Below are positions 7,484-12,216 of a stretch of 12,878 nt of DNA, in pieces. How positions within the stretch are numbered: position 1 is the stretch's first letter; each line of letters starts with the position of its first letter. Under the pieces are notes generated by a model. That model saw nothing but the letters and a program-made list of their open reading frames with translations. It was not told the origin of the DNA and ran no database searches. Source of the DNA: Minisyncoccota bacterium (GTDB lineage Bacteria > Verrucomicrobiota > Lentisphaeria > Oligosphaerales > MVZH01); NCBI GenBank assembly GCA_021734725.1, contig JAIPIM010000087.1, positions 1 to 12,878 on the forward strand, read 5' to 3'. A program made the translations under genes and the position numbers.

Positions 7484-7501
7484 TGTCAACAGGGGTTGAC
7501 A
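7484..7501. promoter_or_regulatory. Perfect palindrome covering the -35 box (candidate operator)
   Basis: TGTCAAC (7484-7490), spacer AGGG, GTTGACA (7495-7501) is a perfect 7-bp dyad that contains the TTGACA -35 hexamer. A protein bound here would block RNA polymerase. The XRE-type protein encoded at 7728 is the obvious candidate ligand, by inference only. Confidence 0.55.
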
Positions 7502-7524
7502 GCGTTAAAAATATAGCATATTGT
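7496..7524 (+). promoter_or_regulatory. Sigma70-type promoter of the replication operon leader
   Basis: A consensus TTGACA (7496-7501), 17-nt spacer and TATTGT (7519-7524) would start transcription near 7531. It is the strongest promoter seen in the left part of the element and feeds into a structured leader ending at a terminator. Confidence 0.7.
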
Positions 7525-7535
7525 AATAGTACAAT
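7520..7535. promoter_or_regulatory. Perfect palindrome over the -10 box and start site (candidate operator)
   Basis: ATTGTA (7520-7525), spacer ATAG, TACAAT (7530-7535) is a perfect 6-bp dyad with a 4-nt spacer. It differs from the dyad on the -35 box, so two regulators may act here, for example the XRE-type and AlpA-like proteins encoded downstream. A related half-site pair (TTTGTA, 5 nt, TACAAT) recurs at 10344-10360. Confidence 0.5.
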
Positions 7536-7701
7536 TGAAAACTTGTTTGTCGAAGTTGACTCGCTTTTACGGCGGCAAAGACCCCGGAAACGGGACTTCG
7601 AGACAAACGAGAATACAAAGCGTTAGCGGGACAAAGCTTCCCGACGCTAGCAAAGACTAGACGCCTTGTAAGGTATTAACCTTGCAGCGCGTCTTTTTTT
7701 T
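7531..7701 (+). ncRNA. Structured leader RNA upstream of the replication operon
   Basis: The predicted transcript folds well by eye. Stem 1 pairs CTTGTTTGTC (7542-7551) with GACAAACGAG (7602-7611), and GAAGT (7552-7556) with ACTTC (7595-7599). Inside it, CCCG-GAAA-CGGG (7583-7594) is a GNRA tetraloop hairpin directly preceded by GCAAAGAC (7575-7582). Stem 2 pairs GCGT (7620-7623) and CGGGA (7627-7631) with TCCCG (7639-7643) and ACGC (7644-7647), leaving a TAG bulge and a CAAAGCT loop. A second GCAAAGAC (7650-7657) is followed after 1 nt by the terminator. I match no known riboswitch class. It could be a cis-acting attenuator, a riboswitch, or a trans-acting small RNA comparable to the P4 immunity RNA. 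Confidence 0.6.
7659..7701 (+). terminator. Intrinsic terminator before the replication operon
   Basis: AGACGC (7659-7664) pairs with GCGTCT (7689-7694), with an inner TGTAAGGT/ACCTTGCA helix, and eight T follow (7694-7701). The ATG of the next gene is only 26 nt after the T-run, too little for a separate promoter, so the operon should depend on read-through. Confidence 0.85.
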
Positions 7702-7727
7702 GTGCTGCGTTACTCGGAGCTAAAGCC

Positions 7728-7943
7728 ATGCGACGCAAAAATATAAAGTTTCTCACCTGCCTGACTCAATCGGGCCTTACTTCTCACGAGCTAGCTATCA
7801 AGGCTGGCGTTCACCCAATCACAGTGTCCCGTCTGCTGAATCGTCGTCAAACAGCCAAAGAGGCAACGGCGCGGGCAATCGCTGAAGCGCTGCAAACGAC
7901 CCCGGAAGCTCTCGAACTGGTCGAGGAAGGGGGCGCGGCATGA
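7728..7943 (+). CDS. XRE-type helix-turn-helix regulator (short)
   Basis: This 71-residue protein is mostly one HTH domain: L-T-S-H-E-L-A-I-K-A-G-V at about 17-28 and H-P-I-T-V-S-R-L-L-N as recognition helix at 29-38. The following helix, A-T-A-R-A-I-A-E-A-L, is typical of Cro/CI-like proteins. It has no C-terminal oligomerisation or protease domain, so it is Cro-sized rather than a LexA/CI-type repressor. GGAG lies 8 nt before the ATG. It is the first gene after the leader terminator and overlaps the next gene by 4 nt (ATGA). The two palindromes over the upstream promoter are plausible binding sites, which would make it autoregulatory. Confidence 0.8.
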   Translation: MRRKNIKFLTCLTQSGLTSHELAIKAGVHPITVSRLLNRRQTAKEATARAIAEALQTTPEALELVEEGGAA

Positions 7944-8176
7944 CTTACGAAGTATCACCAACATTGACACCTGCCTATGTAGATGTGCGTGGCGCTTGTG
8001 CGTTTACGGCGCTATCACGTCGAACCCTGGACTACGCAAAGGACGCGGGAGAACTGCCGTTCATTCGGAAAGGCCGAAAGATTCTGTTCAAGGTTTCCGA
8101 TCTCGAACAGTGGATGGACGAAGACCGTCTGGACGTTACGGACGCGGTTCGACGAATGGAAGGGGGTTCGCAATGA
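7940..8176 (+). CDS. MerR/AlpA-like HTH_17 DNA-binding protein, possible excisionase
   Basis: The 78-residue product has a winged HTH of the excisionase/AlpA kind at about 13-59: Y-V-D-V-R-G-A-C-A-F-T, then S-R-R-T-L-D-Y-A, the turn G-E-L-P-F-I-R-K-G-R-K, and the closing F-K-V-S-D-L-E-Q-W-M. That last pattern is the common end of the HTH_17 domain. In P4-like satellites and PICIs, AlpA-type proteins switch on excision and replication genes. Here it sits in the replication operon, overlapped by 4 nt on both sides (ATGA at 7940 and 8173). Whether it acts as excisionase, activator or repressor cannot be told from sequence. Confidence 0.8.
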   Translation: MTYEVSPTLTPAYVDVRGACAFTALSRRTLDYAKDAGELPFIRKGRKILFKVSDLEQWMDEDRLDVTDAVRRMEGGSQ

Positions 8177-8904
8177 AGAACCAAGCCATAAAAAACCCCG
8201 GAGCCGGGCAAGCATCCGGGGCCAATGAAATAATCACTAGTCATAATATACAGTGGATGTGGGAAGATTGCCAACGGTCCCTAATCGTCAAAGATGATCT
8301 GCAATCAATGGGCTGGCACGCCACGCCAGACGGGTACGCGATCCCATACCGTGACCCGGCAACCGGAGAAGCAATCACTTGCCCGGACGGGCGGCCATAC
8401 ACAAGGACACGTCTACGGTATCCCCAAAACGGTGTGAAATATCTATCGCTCAAAAGTGGCGGGATCAGATGCTTCATCCACCCGGATGCACACGAAGCCA
8501 TCACCAAGACGCCAGACTTACCCTTATATCTGACAGAAGGCGAAAAGAAGGCCGCGTGCGCAACGCTTCTCGGAATGCCATGTATAGGCTTGGGCGGTAT
8601 TTGGCTATGGAAGCAGAGCGGCACTGAAGGCGACCTGAACCATGATTTATTGCCATACGTCCAGGACGGGCGGGACGTGGTTCTTATCTACGACAGCGAC
8701 GCGACAGAGACCCCGCGAAAAACCCGCGACTTTGCCGATTGTGCAAGACGGCTGGCAGTAGCGCTTGAGCCGTATGGTTGCCGACTGTATCGGTTTGATA
8801 TGCCCCCCGGTGACAGTGGTAAGGTCGGCCTAGACGATTGGTTAGCGGAGAACGACGGGGACACCATCCTACTCCGCGAAATCATCGAAGGGAGGGCGGC
8901 ATAA
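8173..8904 (+). CDS. DUF3854-type Toprim-like protein (probable primase component)
   Basis: From the ATG at 8173 the product has 243 residues. The N-terminal third looks like a lead-in region (Y-R-D-P-A-T-G-E, then R-L-R-Y-P) that precedes Toprim domains in phage and plasmid primases. The Toprim-like core shows T-E-G-E-K-K-A (121-127) with the conserved glutamate and I-Y-D-S-D-A (172-177) with the acidic D-x-D pair; G-L-D-D-W-L (219-224) is also typical. It probably makes primers, or assists, for the helicase encoded next. The start is chosen because ATGA overlaps the stop of the previous gene by 4 nt; an in-frame start at 7996 would overlap that gene almost entirely. A 7-bp hairpin (8196-8202 with 8215-8221) lies just inside the coding sequence. 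Confidence 0.75.
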   Translation: MKNQAIKNPGAGQASGANEIITSHNIQWMWEDCQRSLIVKDDLQSMGWHATPDGYAIPYRDPATGEAITCPDGRPYTRTRLRYPQNGVKYLSLKSGGIRCFIHPDAHEAITKTPDLPLYLTEGEKKAACATLLGMPCIGLGGIWLWKQSGTEGDLNHDLLPYVQDGRDVVLIYDSDATETPRKTRDFADCARRLAVALEPYGCRLYRFDMPPGDSGKVGLDDWLAENDGDTILLREIIEGRAA

Positions 8905-10292
8905 TGAAAAAGCTGGTAATCCCTGAAAAAGCTACAGCATCGATCAGTATCACCAACACGGACACCGGCAATGCACGGCGGCTTGTCAACCTTCATGGCG
9001 ATAATATTCGCTATGTCTACGAAGCCAAAGCATGGCACGTATGGAACGGCCAATGCTGGGAGCCTGACACGTCCAGTAAGGTGATGCAGTACACCGGCAC
9101 GGTTGCGGACCAAATACGCCGTGAGGCGTTCGCATTGGACACGTCCGACGAAGGCAACCAAAAGAAACAGGTTCAGCTTGTGAAGTGGGCTAATTCCTCA
9201 CTGGATGAACGACGCCGTCAAAGCATGATGCGTCTTGCTGCGGCTGAGCCGGGCATGACCGTTTCCGTTGAAAAGTTTGACTCCGATCCCTGGCTTTTGA
9301 ACTGCCGGAACGGGACGCTTGATCTTCGTTCCGGTGAACTACGACCGCACCGGCGGGAAGACCTGATTACATGCGTACTACCCGTCGAGTATCACGAGGG
9401 CGCAAAGTGCCCACGGTGGACGCGATTCATGGAGGAAATCTTCGACGGCGATGAATCACTTGTCGAGTTCATGCATCGGGCCATAGGATACAGCTTAACC
9501 GGTGACATTGGCGAACAGGTTTGTTTCATCCTTCACGGCTTCGGGGCCAACGGCAAGTCAACGCTGTTGACCACCATCGGGAAGCTGCTTGGAGACCTGG
9601 CACGGCACGCCAGTATAGAGACGTTCACAGAACGAGACTCGGGCCGCATTCCAGAGGACCGGGCACGGCTTCGAGGGGCGCGGTTTGTAACTACGTCCGA
9701 GACCGGGCGCGGCCATAGACTGGATGAATCCTTTGTCAAGGATACAACCGGCGGTGAACCTATTACGGCGCGGTTTTTGCATCAGAACAGTTTTGAGTTT
9801 TCACCGACTTTCAAGCTGTTCATGGCGTGCAACCACAAGCCGGGTATAAGCGGCACGGACCACGGAATCTGGCGACGTATTCGGCTTGTTCCGTTTACTC
9901 AGAAGTTCGATCCACGACAGGAACCGGATTTGGAATATACGCTGGATTCAGAACTACCCGGTATCTTGGCTTGGGCCGTCGAGGGCTGCCGTCAATGGCA
10001 AGATCAAGGCTTGGGTATGCCCGACGCGGTTCAAAAGGCGACAGAGGGTTACAGGTCTGAATCCGATCTTCTCGGATTGTTCATCGATGAAGTATGCACA
10101 GTGTCAGACTGCCTGACAGCATCATCCAGCGACTTGTATTCAGCATATCGCCAGTGGTGCGACACCGGCGGCTATAGGCCGATGAATCAGAGAAACTTCG
10201 GCTTAGGACTGAAGGAACGCGGATACGAGAACACACGCGGCGCGGGCGGGCGGTATGTCTGGCGCGGCCTTGGAATTAGGGAGGCCAAATAG
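8904..10292 (+). CDS. SF3 replicative helicase, D5/P4-family primase C-terminal type
   Basis: The 462-residue protein is the element's replication helicase. A D5_N-like region spans about 90-200 (L-N-C-R-N-G-T-L-D-L, then H-R-A-I-G-Y-S-L-T-G-D). The SF3 ATPase follows: Walker A G212-F-G-A-N-G-K-S at 212-219, the E-D-R-A-R-L-R-G-A-R segment, T-S-E-T-G-R-G as Walker B region, sensor N310 in M-A-C-N-H-K-P, and the I-W-R-R-I arginine finger region at 322-326. A C-terminal winged-helix-like part covers about 390-462. There is no N-terminal primase domain; the upstream Toprim-like protein may supply it. The start at 8904 overlaps the preceding stop by 1 nt (TAATG) and has GGGAGG upstream. The stop runs directly into the 9-bp repeat array. 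Confidence 0.92.
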   Translation: MKKLVIPEKATASISITNTDTGNARRLVNLHGDNIRYVYEAKAWHVWNGQCWEPDTSSKVMQYTGTVADQIRREAFALDTSDEGNQKKQVQLVKWANSSLDERRRQSMMRLAAAEPGMTVSVEKFDSDPWLLNCRNGTLDLRSGELRPHRREDLITCVLPVEYHEGAKCPRWTRFMEEIFDGDESLVEFMHRAIGYSLTGDIGEQVCFILHGFGANGKSTLLTTIGKLLGDLARHASIETFTERDSGRIPEDRARLRGARFVTTSETGRGHRLDESFVKDTTGGEPITARFLHQNSFEFSPTFKLFMACNHKPGISGTDHGIWRRIRLVPFTQKFDPRQEPDLEYTLDSELPGILAWAVEGCRQWQDQGLGMPDAVQKATEGYRSESDLLGLFIDEVCTVSDCLTASSSDLYSAYRQWCDTGGYRPMNQRNFGLGLKERGYENTRGAGGRYVWRGLGIREAK

Positions 10293-10393
10293 TGAACCTA
10301 GTGAACCAAGTGAACCTTGTTTTACTTTTTGTCCATAGAGTGATTTGTAAAGGCTACAATGTAAGAAGGTTCACTTCCTTCACTTCCTTCACT
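10291..10393. repeat. Mirrored 9-bp repeat arrays around an AT-rich core: candidate replication origin
   Basis: Three tandem 9-mers, AGTGAACC(T/A), occupy 10291-10299, 10300-10308 and 10309-10317. After a 49-nt core of about 31% GC, three tandem 9-mers in opposite orientation follow: AGGTTCACT (10367-10375), TCCTTCACT (10376-10384) and TCCTTCACT (10385-10393). The inner copies give the perfect inverted repeat AAGTGAACCTT/AAGGTTCACTT. Iterons beside an SF3 helicase gene are a common origin layout. The core also holds TACAAT (10355-10360), a possible -10 box for the next operon. Confidence 0.65.
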
Positions 10394-10407
10394 GGATTGA
10401 GCACAAA

Positions 10408-10902
10408 ATGAATGAAAACTTCACAATTCTGATAGATACCAGAGAACAAACACCGTTCAACTTTGGTGTGGATGTTGCCACCCAGGAGGGCACTTTGGCT
10501 TCTGGCGATTACTCGCTTGCCGGGTTGACTGACCTTGTGGCGATAGAGCGAAAAAGCCTGCCAGACCTATGTGCTTGCATCGGGCGGGAACGTGACCGTT
10601 TCAAGCGGGAGTTGCACAGACTTCAGGCATACCGATGCAGGGCTGTCATTGTCGAAGCAGAATTAGGCGCTGTAATGGCGGGCAACTACCGATCCAAGGT
10701 AACACCTGCTTCAGTGCTGGGAAGTGTCTCAAAGTGGATGGTTCGGTACCAAATACCTTTCATCTTTGCTGGGGCTCACGGCGCGGCTGTATGCCATTCG
10801 ATATTGAAGAACTTTCACGGTCACCTAGTGGAAACCGTCGAGGCTGTCACCGGCGCGGCATTGACGGGAAATAAGGCCGGGAAACGGGAGCATGAAAAAT
10901 GA
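10408..10902 (+). CDS. ERCC4-domain (XPF/Mus81-type) nuclease
   Basis: The 164-residue product is a stand-alone ERCC4 nuclease domain. I see I-D-T-R-E-Q (9-14), G-D-Y-S (33-36), and the catalytic I-E-R-K-S-L-P-D-L (46-54), which together make the G-D-x(n)-E-R-K-x3-D signature. Metal binding would involve D34, E47, K49 and D53. It lacks the helicase and HhH2 domains of cellular XPF, as is usual for phage versions. In the family such enzymes cut branched or flap DNA, so a role in resolving replication or recombination intermediates is likely; a role in packaging or against competing DNA is also possible. The ribosome binding site is weak (GGATTGAG). It overlaps the next short gene by 4 nt. Confidence 0.88.
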   Translation: MNENFTILIDTREQTPFNFGVDVATQEGTLASGDYSLAGLTDLVAIERKSLPDLCACIGRERDRFKRELHRLQAYRCRAVIVEAELGAVMAGNYRSKVTPASVLGSVSKWMVRYQIPFIFAGAHGAAVCHSILKNFHGHLVETVEAVTGAALTGNKAGKREHEK

Positions 10903-10985
10903 TTCTGTACATTGGACTTGGACTGGCGTTCGTCTGCGAAATTGTCGCGATGATTATCGCTGTAACTTACTTGGTCGGGAGGTAG
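10899..10985 (+). CDS. 28-residue single-span membrane peptide
   Basis: The gene is an ATGA overlap with the nuclease stop and encodes M-I-L-Y-I-G-L-G-L-A-F, then an acidic residue within a hydrophobic run, ending T-Y-L-V-G-R. Almost the whole peptide could span the membrane. Translational coupling to the nuclease and the GGGAGG ribosome binding site of the next gene inside its 3' end argue that the frame is used. No homologous family is recognised. It may be a lysis-related or toxin-like microprotein, or simply a coupling ORF. Confidence 0.5.
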   Translation: MILYIGLGLAFVCEIVAMIIAVTYLVGR

Positions 10986-10989
10986 TTTG

Positions 10990-11151
10990 ATGCCAACCTG
11001 CAAAACCTGCGTCTACCGCAACCGTGAAACGCACCTATGCCGAAAGCGCGGAACGATGGTAAGCCGCTATGATCCGGCTTGTTATCTTTATAAACCGATT
11101 CGAGCGGTCCGCAATACGGAAAGCAAACAAAAAGGTACACACCATGAGTAA
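10990..11151 (+). CDS. 53-residue cysteine-rich (zinc-knuckle-like) protein
   Basis: The product has Cys at 4, 7, 17 and 31 (C-x2-C, then two single Cys) in a basic context (C-R-K-R-G), which suggests one bound zinc ion. GGGAGG lies 7 nt before the ATG, and the previous stop is only 4 nt away. It overlaps the following gene by 8 nt. The layout C-K-T-C-V-Y, L-C-R, D-P-A-C parallels C-K-T-C-Q-H, E-C-R, D-K-C in the next protein, so the two may be diverged duplicates. The function is not known; nucleic-acid binding is a reasonable guess. Confidence 0.6.
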   Translation: MPTCKTCVYRNRETHLCRKRGTMVSRYDPACYLYKPIRAVRNTESKQKGTHHE

Positions 11152-11335
11152 ACGCGAAAACATCACCATCGAATGTAAGACCTGCCAGCACTACTTTGAA
11201 CACGAGGCCGGGGAGTATGGCGAATGCCGACGCCATGCACCATGTACTGGACGGCGTAACCGCTGCGGTGTCGTCATCGCGGAATGGCCTACGGTCGAAC
11301 CCAATGACAAGTGCGGAGACTACCGGGGGGCGTAA
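11144..11335 (+). CDS. 63-residue cysteine-rich small phage protein
   Basis: The product carries C-K-T-C (11-14), G-E-C-R-R-H-A-P (26-33) and W-P-T-V-E-P-N-D-K-C-G-D-Y (48-60). This spacing (C-x2-C, G-x-C-R-R-x-x-P, W-P-x-V, D-x-C-G-x-Y) is a pattern I recognise from small uncharacterised phage and prophage proteins, probably a four-Cys zinc site from C11, C14, C28 and C57. Cys34 and Cys41 are extra. The start at 11144 is chosen for the 8-nt overlap with the preceding gene; an in-frame start at 11069 would add a tail with no family likeness. The function is unknown. Confidence 0.7.
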   Translation: MSKRENITIECKTCQHYFEHEAGEYGECRRHAPCTGRRNRCGVVIAEWPTVEPNDKCGDYRGA

Positions 11336-11339
11336 GAAA

Positions 11340-11355
11340 CTTTACGCACGTAAAG
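11340..11355. promoter_or_regulatory. Perfect 7-bp palindrome between nuclease operon and TerS gene
   Basis: CTTTACG (11340-11346), CA, CGTAAAG (11349-11355) forms a 16-bp dyad 5 nt after the preceding stop and 68 nt before the terminase gene. It could be an operator for the packaging genes or a short RNA hairpin. No clear promoter hexamers accompany it. Confidence 0.35.
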
Positions 11356-11423
11356 AACGAAATACCTTAGAGGCAACCCATTTACATAGAAACGTCAATT
11401 CGACTAACAAAAGTGAGGTGAAT

Positions 11424-11876
11424 ATGAAGCCCGGACCTAAACCAAAACCGACTCACACCCTGCTGCTGCGGGGCAATGGTGATGTCAAACGCAAGCGCCA
11501 GAGCGAACCGAAACTCGAACCGCATGTTCCTGCGCGGCCTGAGCATCTCAGTGAAACCGGGGCGGTCGTCTGGGACTATTACGCACAAGTACTCGGAAAT
11601 TGCCGCGTGCTGACTGAGGCCGATTCACTGGCGCTGGAACAGCTTGCCGAGACATACGCCGAATGGTGGGATGCAGAACAGCTTGTTCGGCGTGAGGGCA
11701 TTTTGTGGACAAACCCACGAACCGGGGCGCAACACGTTCACGCTGCTGTGCGGGTACGGGACGCAGCACGTAAACACCTGTGTAGGCTTTTGTGTGAATT
11801 AGGGTTGACTCCGAGTAGTCGAACCGGCATTTCTGCGCTTGACCCTGAAGCCGACGAACCGGAAACCATAACGTAG
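11424..11876 (+). CDS. terS: Phage terminase small subunit, P27 family
   Basis: The 150-residue protein would recognise the element's DNA for packaging. It starts with the usual basic, proline-rich tail (K-P-G-P-K-P-K-P-T), then the P27 pattern: L-T-E-A-D-S-L-A-L-E-Q-L-A-E-T-Y-A-E-W at 63-81, G-I-L-W-T-N-P at 92-98, and the closing L-L-C-E-L-G-L-T-P-S-S-R at 122-133. GAGGTG lies 6 nt before the ATG at 11424; the frame is open further upstream to 11196, but that part overlaps the preceding gene. No large terminase subunit follows, which is unusual: TerL normally lies directly behind TerS. In satellites a TerS of their own redirects packaging to satellite DNA. Confidence 0.88.
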   Translation: MKPGPKPKPTHTLLLRGNGDVKRKRQSEPKLEPHVPARPEHLSETGAVVWDYYAQVLGNCRVLTEADSLALEQLAETYAEWWDAEQLVRREGILWTNPRTGAQHVHAAVRVRDAARKHLCRLLCELGLTPSSRTGISALDPEADEPETIT

Positions 11877-11887
11877 GATCAGAGACC

Positions 11888-12052
11888 ATGAACCAACAGA
11901 AGATTCTGAACTGGATGCGGAGAGTGTGTTATTACGGCGGCGCTTCCGCTGTAGGTGTCGGCATTATGTATCTGCTCCGGGGGCAATCCTTCGGGGCGGT
12001 CTTTGTCTGTGTGGGGCTGGCAAGCATGGCGGATGGAATTTTTGATCTGTAG
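11888..12052 (+). CDS. 54-residue two-span membrane microprotein
   Basis: After an amphipathic start (M-N-Q-Q-K-I-L-N-W-M-R-R) the peptide has two hydrophobic segments, about 15-31 and 36-48, parted by a short L-R-G-Q-S turn, and ends I-F-D-L. Two short spans with charged ends would suit a small holin-like or membrane-anchoring protein, but I recognise no family. The gene begins 11 nt after the terminase small subunit stop, with AGGA/GAGA upstream, and ends 3 nt before the -35 box of the next promoter. Confidence 0.6.
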   Translation: MNQQKILNWMRRVCYYGGASAVGVGIMYLLRGQSFGAVFVCVGLASMADGIFDL

Positions 12053-12055
12053 GGC

Positions 12056-12084
12056 TTGACAACTAGCGCCGTACGGTGTATCTG
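12056..12084 (+). promoter_or_regulatory. Promoter of the capsid leader
   Basis: TTGACA (12056-12061), 17-nt spacer, TATCTG (12079-12084). The -35 is consensus and the -10 is weaker. The palindrome CCGTACGG (12069-12076) sits in the spacer and could be an operator requiring or blocking a regulator. Transcription would start near 12091. Confidence 0.5.
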
Positions 12085-12090
12085 TAGGAC

Positions 12091-12191
12091 ATACGAAGGC
12101 AAGCCGGGCCAAGACCCGAAAAGCCTGACAACAATTTAGAAGCTCGCAAAGACGGGACTACTCACACAATCGTGAGTGGTCCTTTTTTTTT
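12091..12191 (+). ncRNA. Structured leader RNA upstream of the capsid gene
   Basis: The roughly 100-nt leader has GGC (12098-12100) paired with GCC (12123-12125) around CGGG (12105-12108)/CCCG (12115-12118), with loop CCAAGA. A mostly unpaired A-rich stretch follows, then GCTCGCAAAGAC (12142-12153), 1 nt, and the terminator hairpin. The box matches GCTAGCAAAGAC of the first leader at 11 of 12 positions and has the same distance to its terminator. I know no riboswitch with this layout. A cis-acting attenuator shared with the replication operon, or a small RNA, are the main options. Confidence 0.5.
12155..12191 (+). terminator. Intrinsic terminator before the capsid gene
   Basis: GGACTACTCAC (12155-12165) pairs with GTGAGTGGTCC (12172-12182) over 11 bp with one wobble and a 6-nt loop, followed by nine T (12183-12191). 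It should be very efficient. The capsid ATG is 25 nt downstream, so capsid expression needs read-through. Confidence 0.92.
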
Positions 12192-12216
12192 GCCACAAAA
12201 TCTGGGAGTTATGACA

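Noticed and set aside
7531..7701. Cyclic-di-GMP (GEMM) riboswitch
   Set aside because: GCAAAGAC resembles the GCAAAGC of that class, but the two-helix aptamer layout and the receptor for its tetraloop are not found in either leader.
7996..8172. Longer N-terminus for the DUF3854 protein
   Set aside because: The added 59 residues overlap the AlpA-like gene in another frame and are Arg/Gly-rich; the ATGA start at 8173 fits the operon pattern.
10291..10393. CRISPR array
   Set aside because: Repeat units are 9 bp, directly tandem without spacers, and inverted on the right side; no cas genes are present.
11196..11423. Longer N-terminus for the terminase small subunit
   Set aside because: The extension overlaps the cysteine-rich gene, while the ATG at 11424 has GAGGTG upstream and gives the standard basic tail of P27 proteins.
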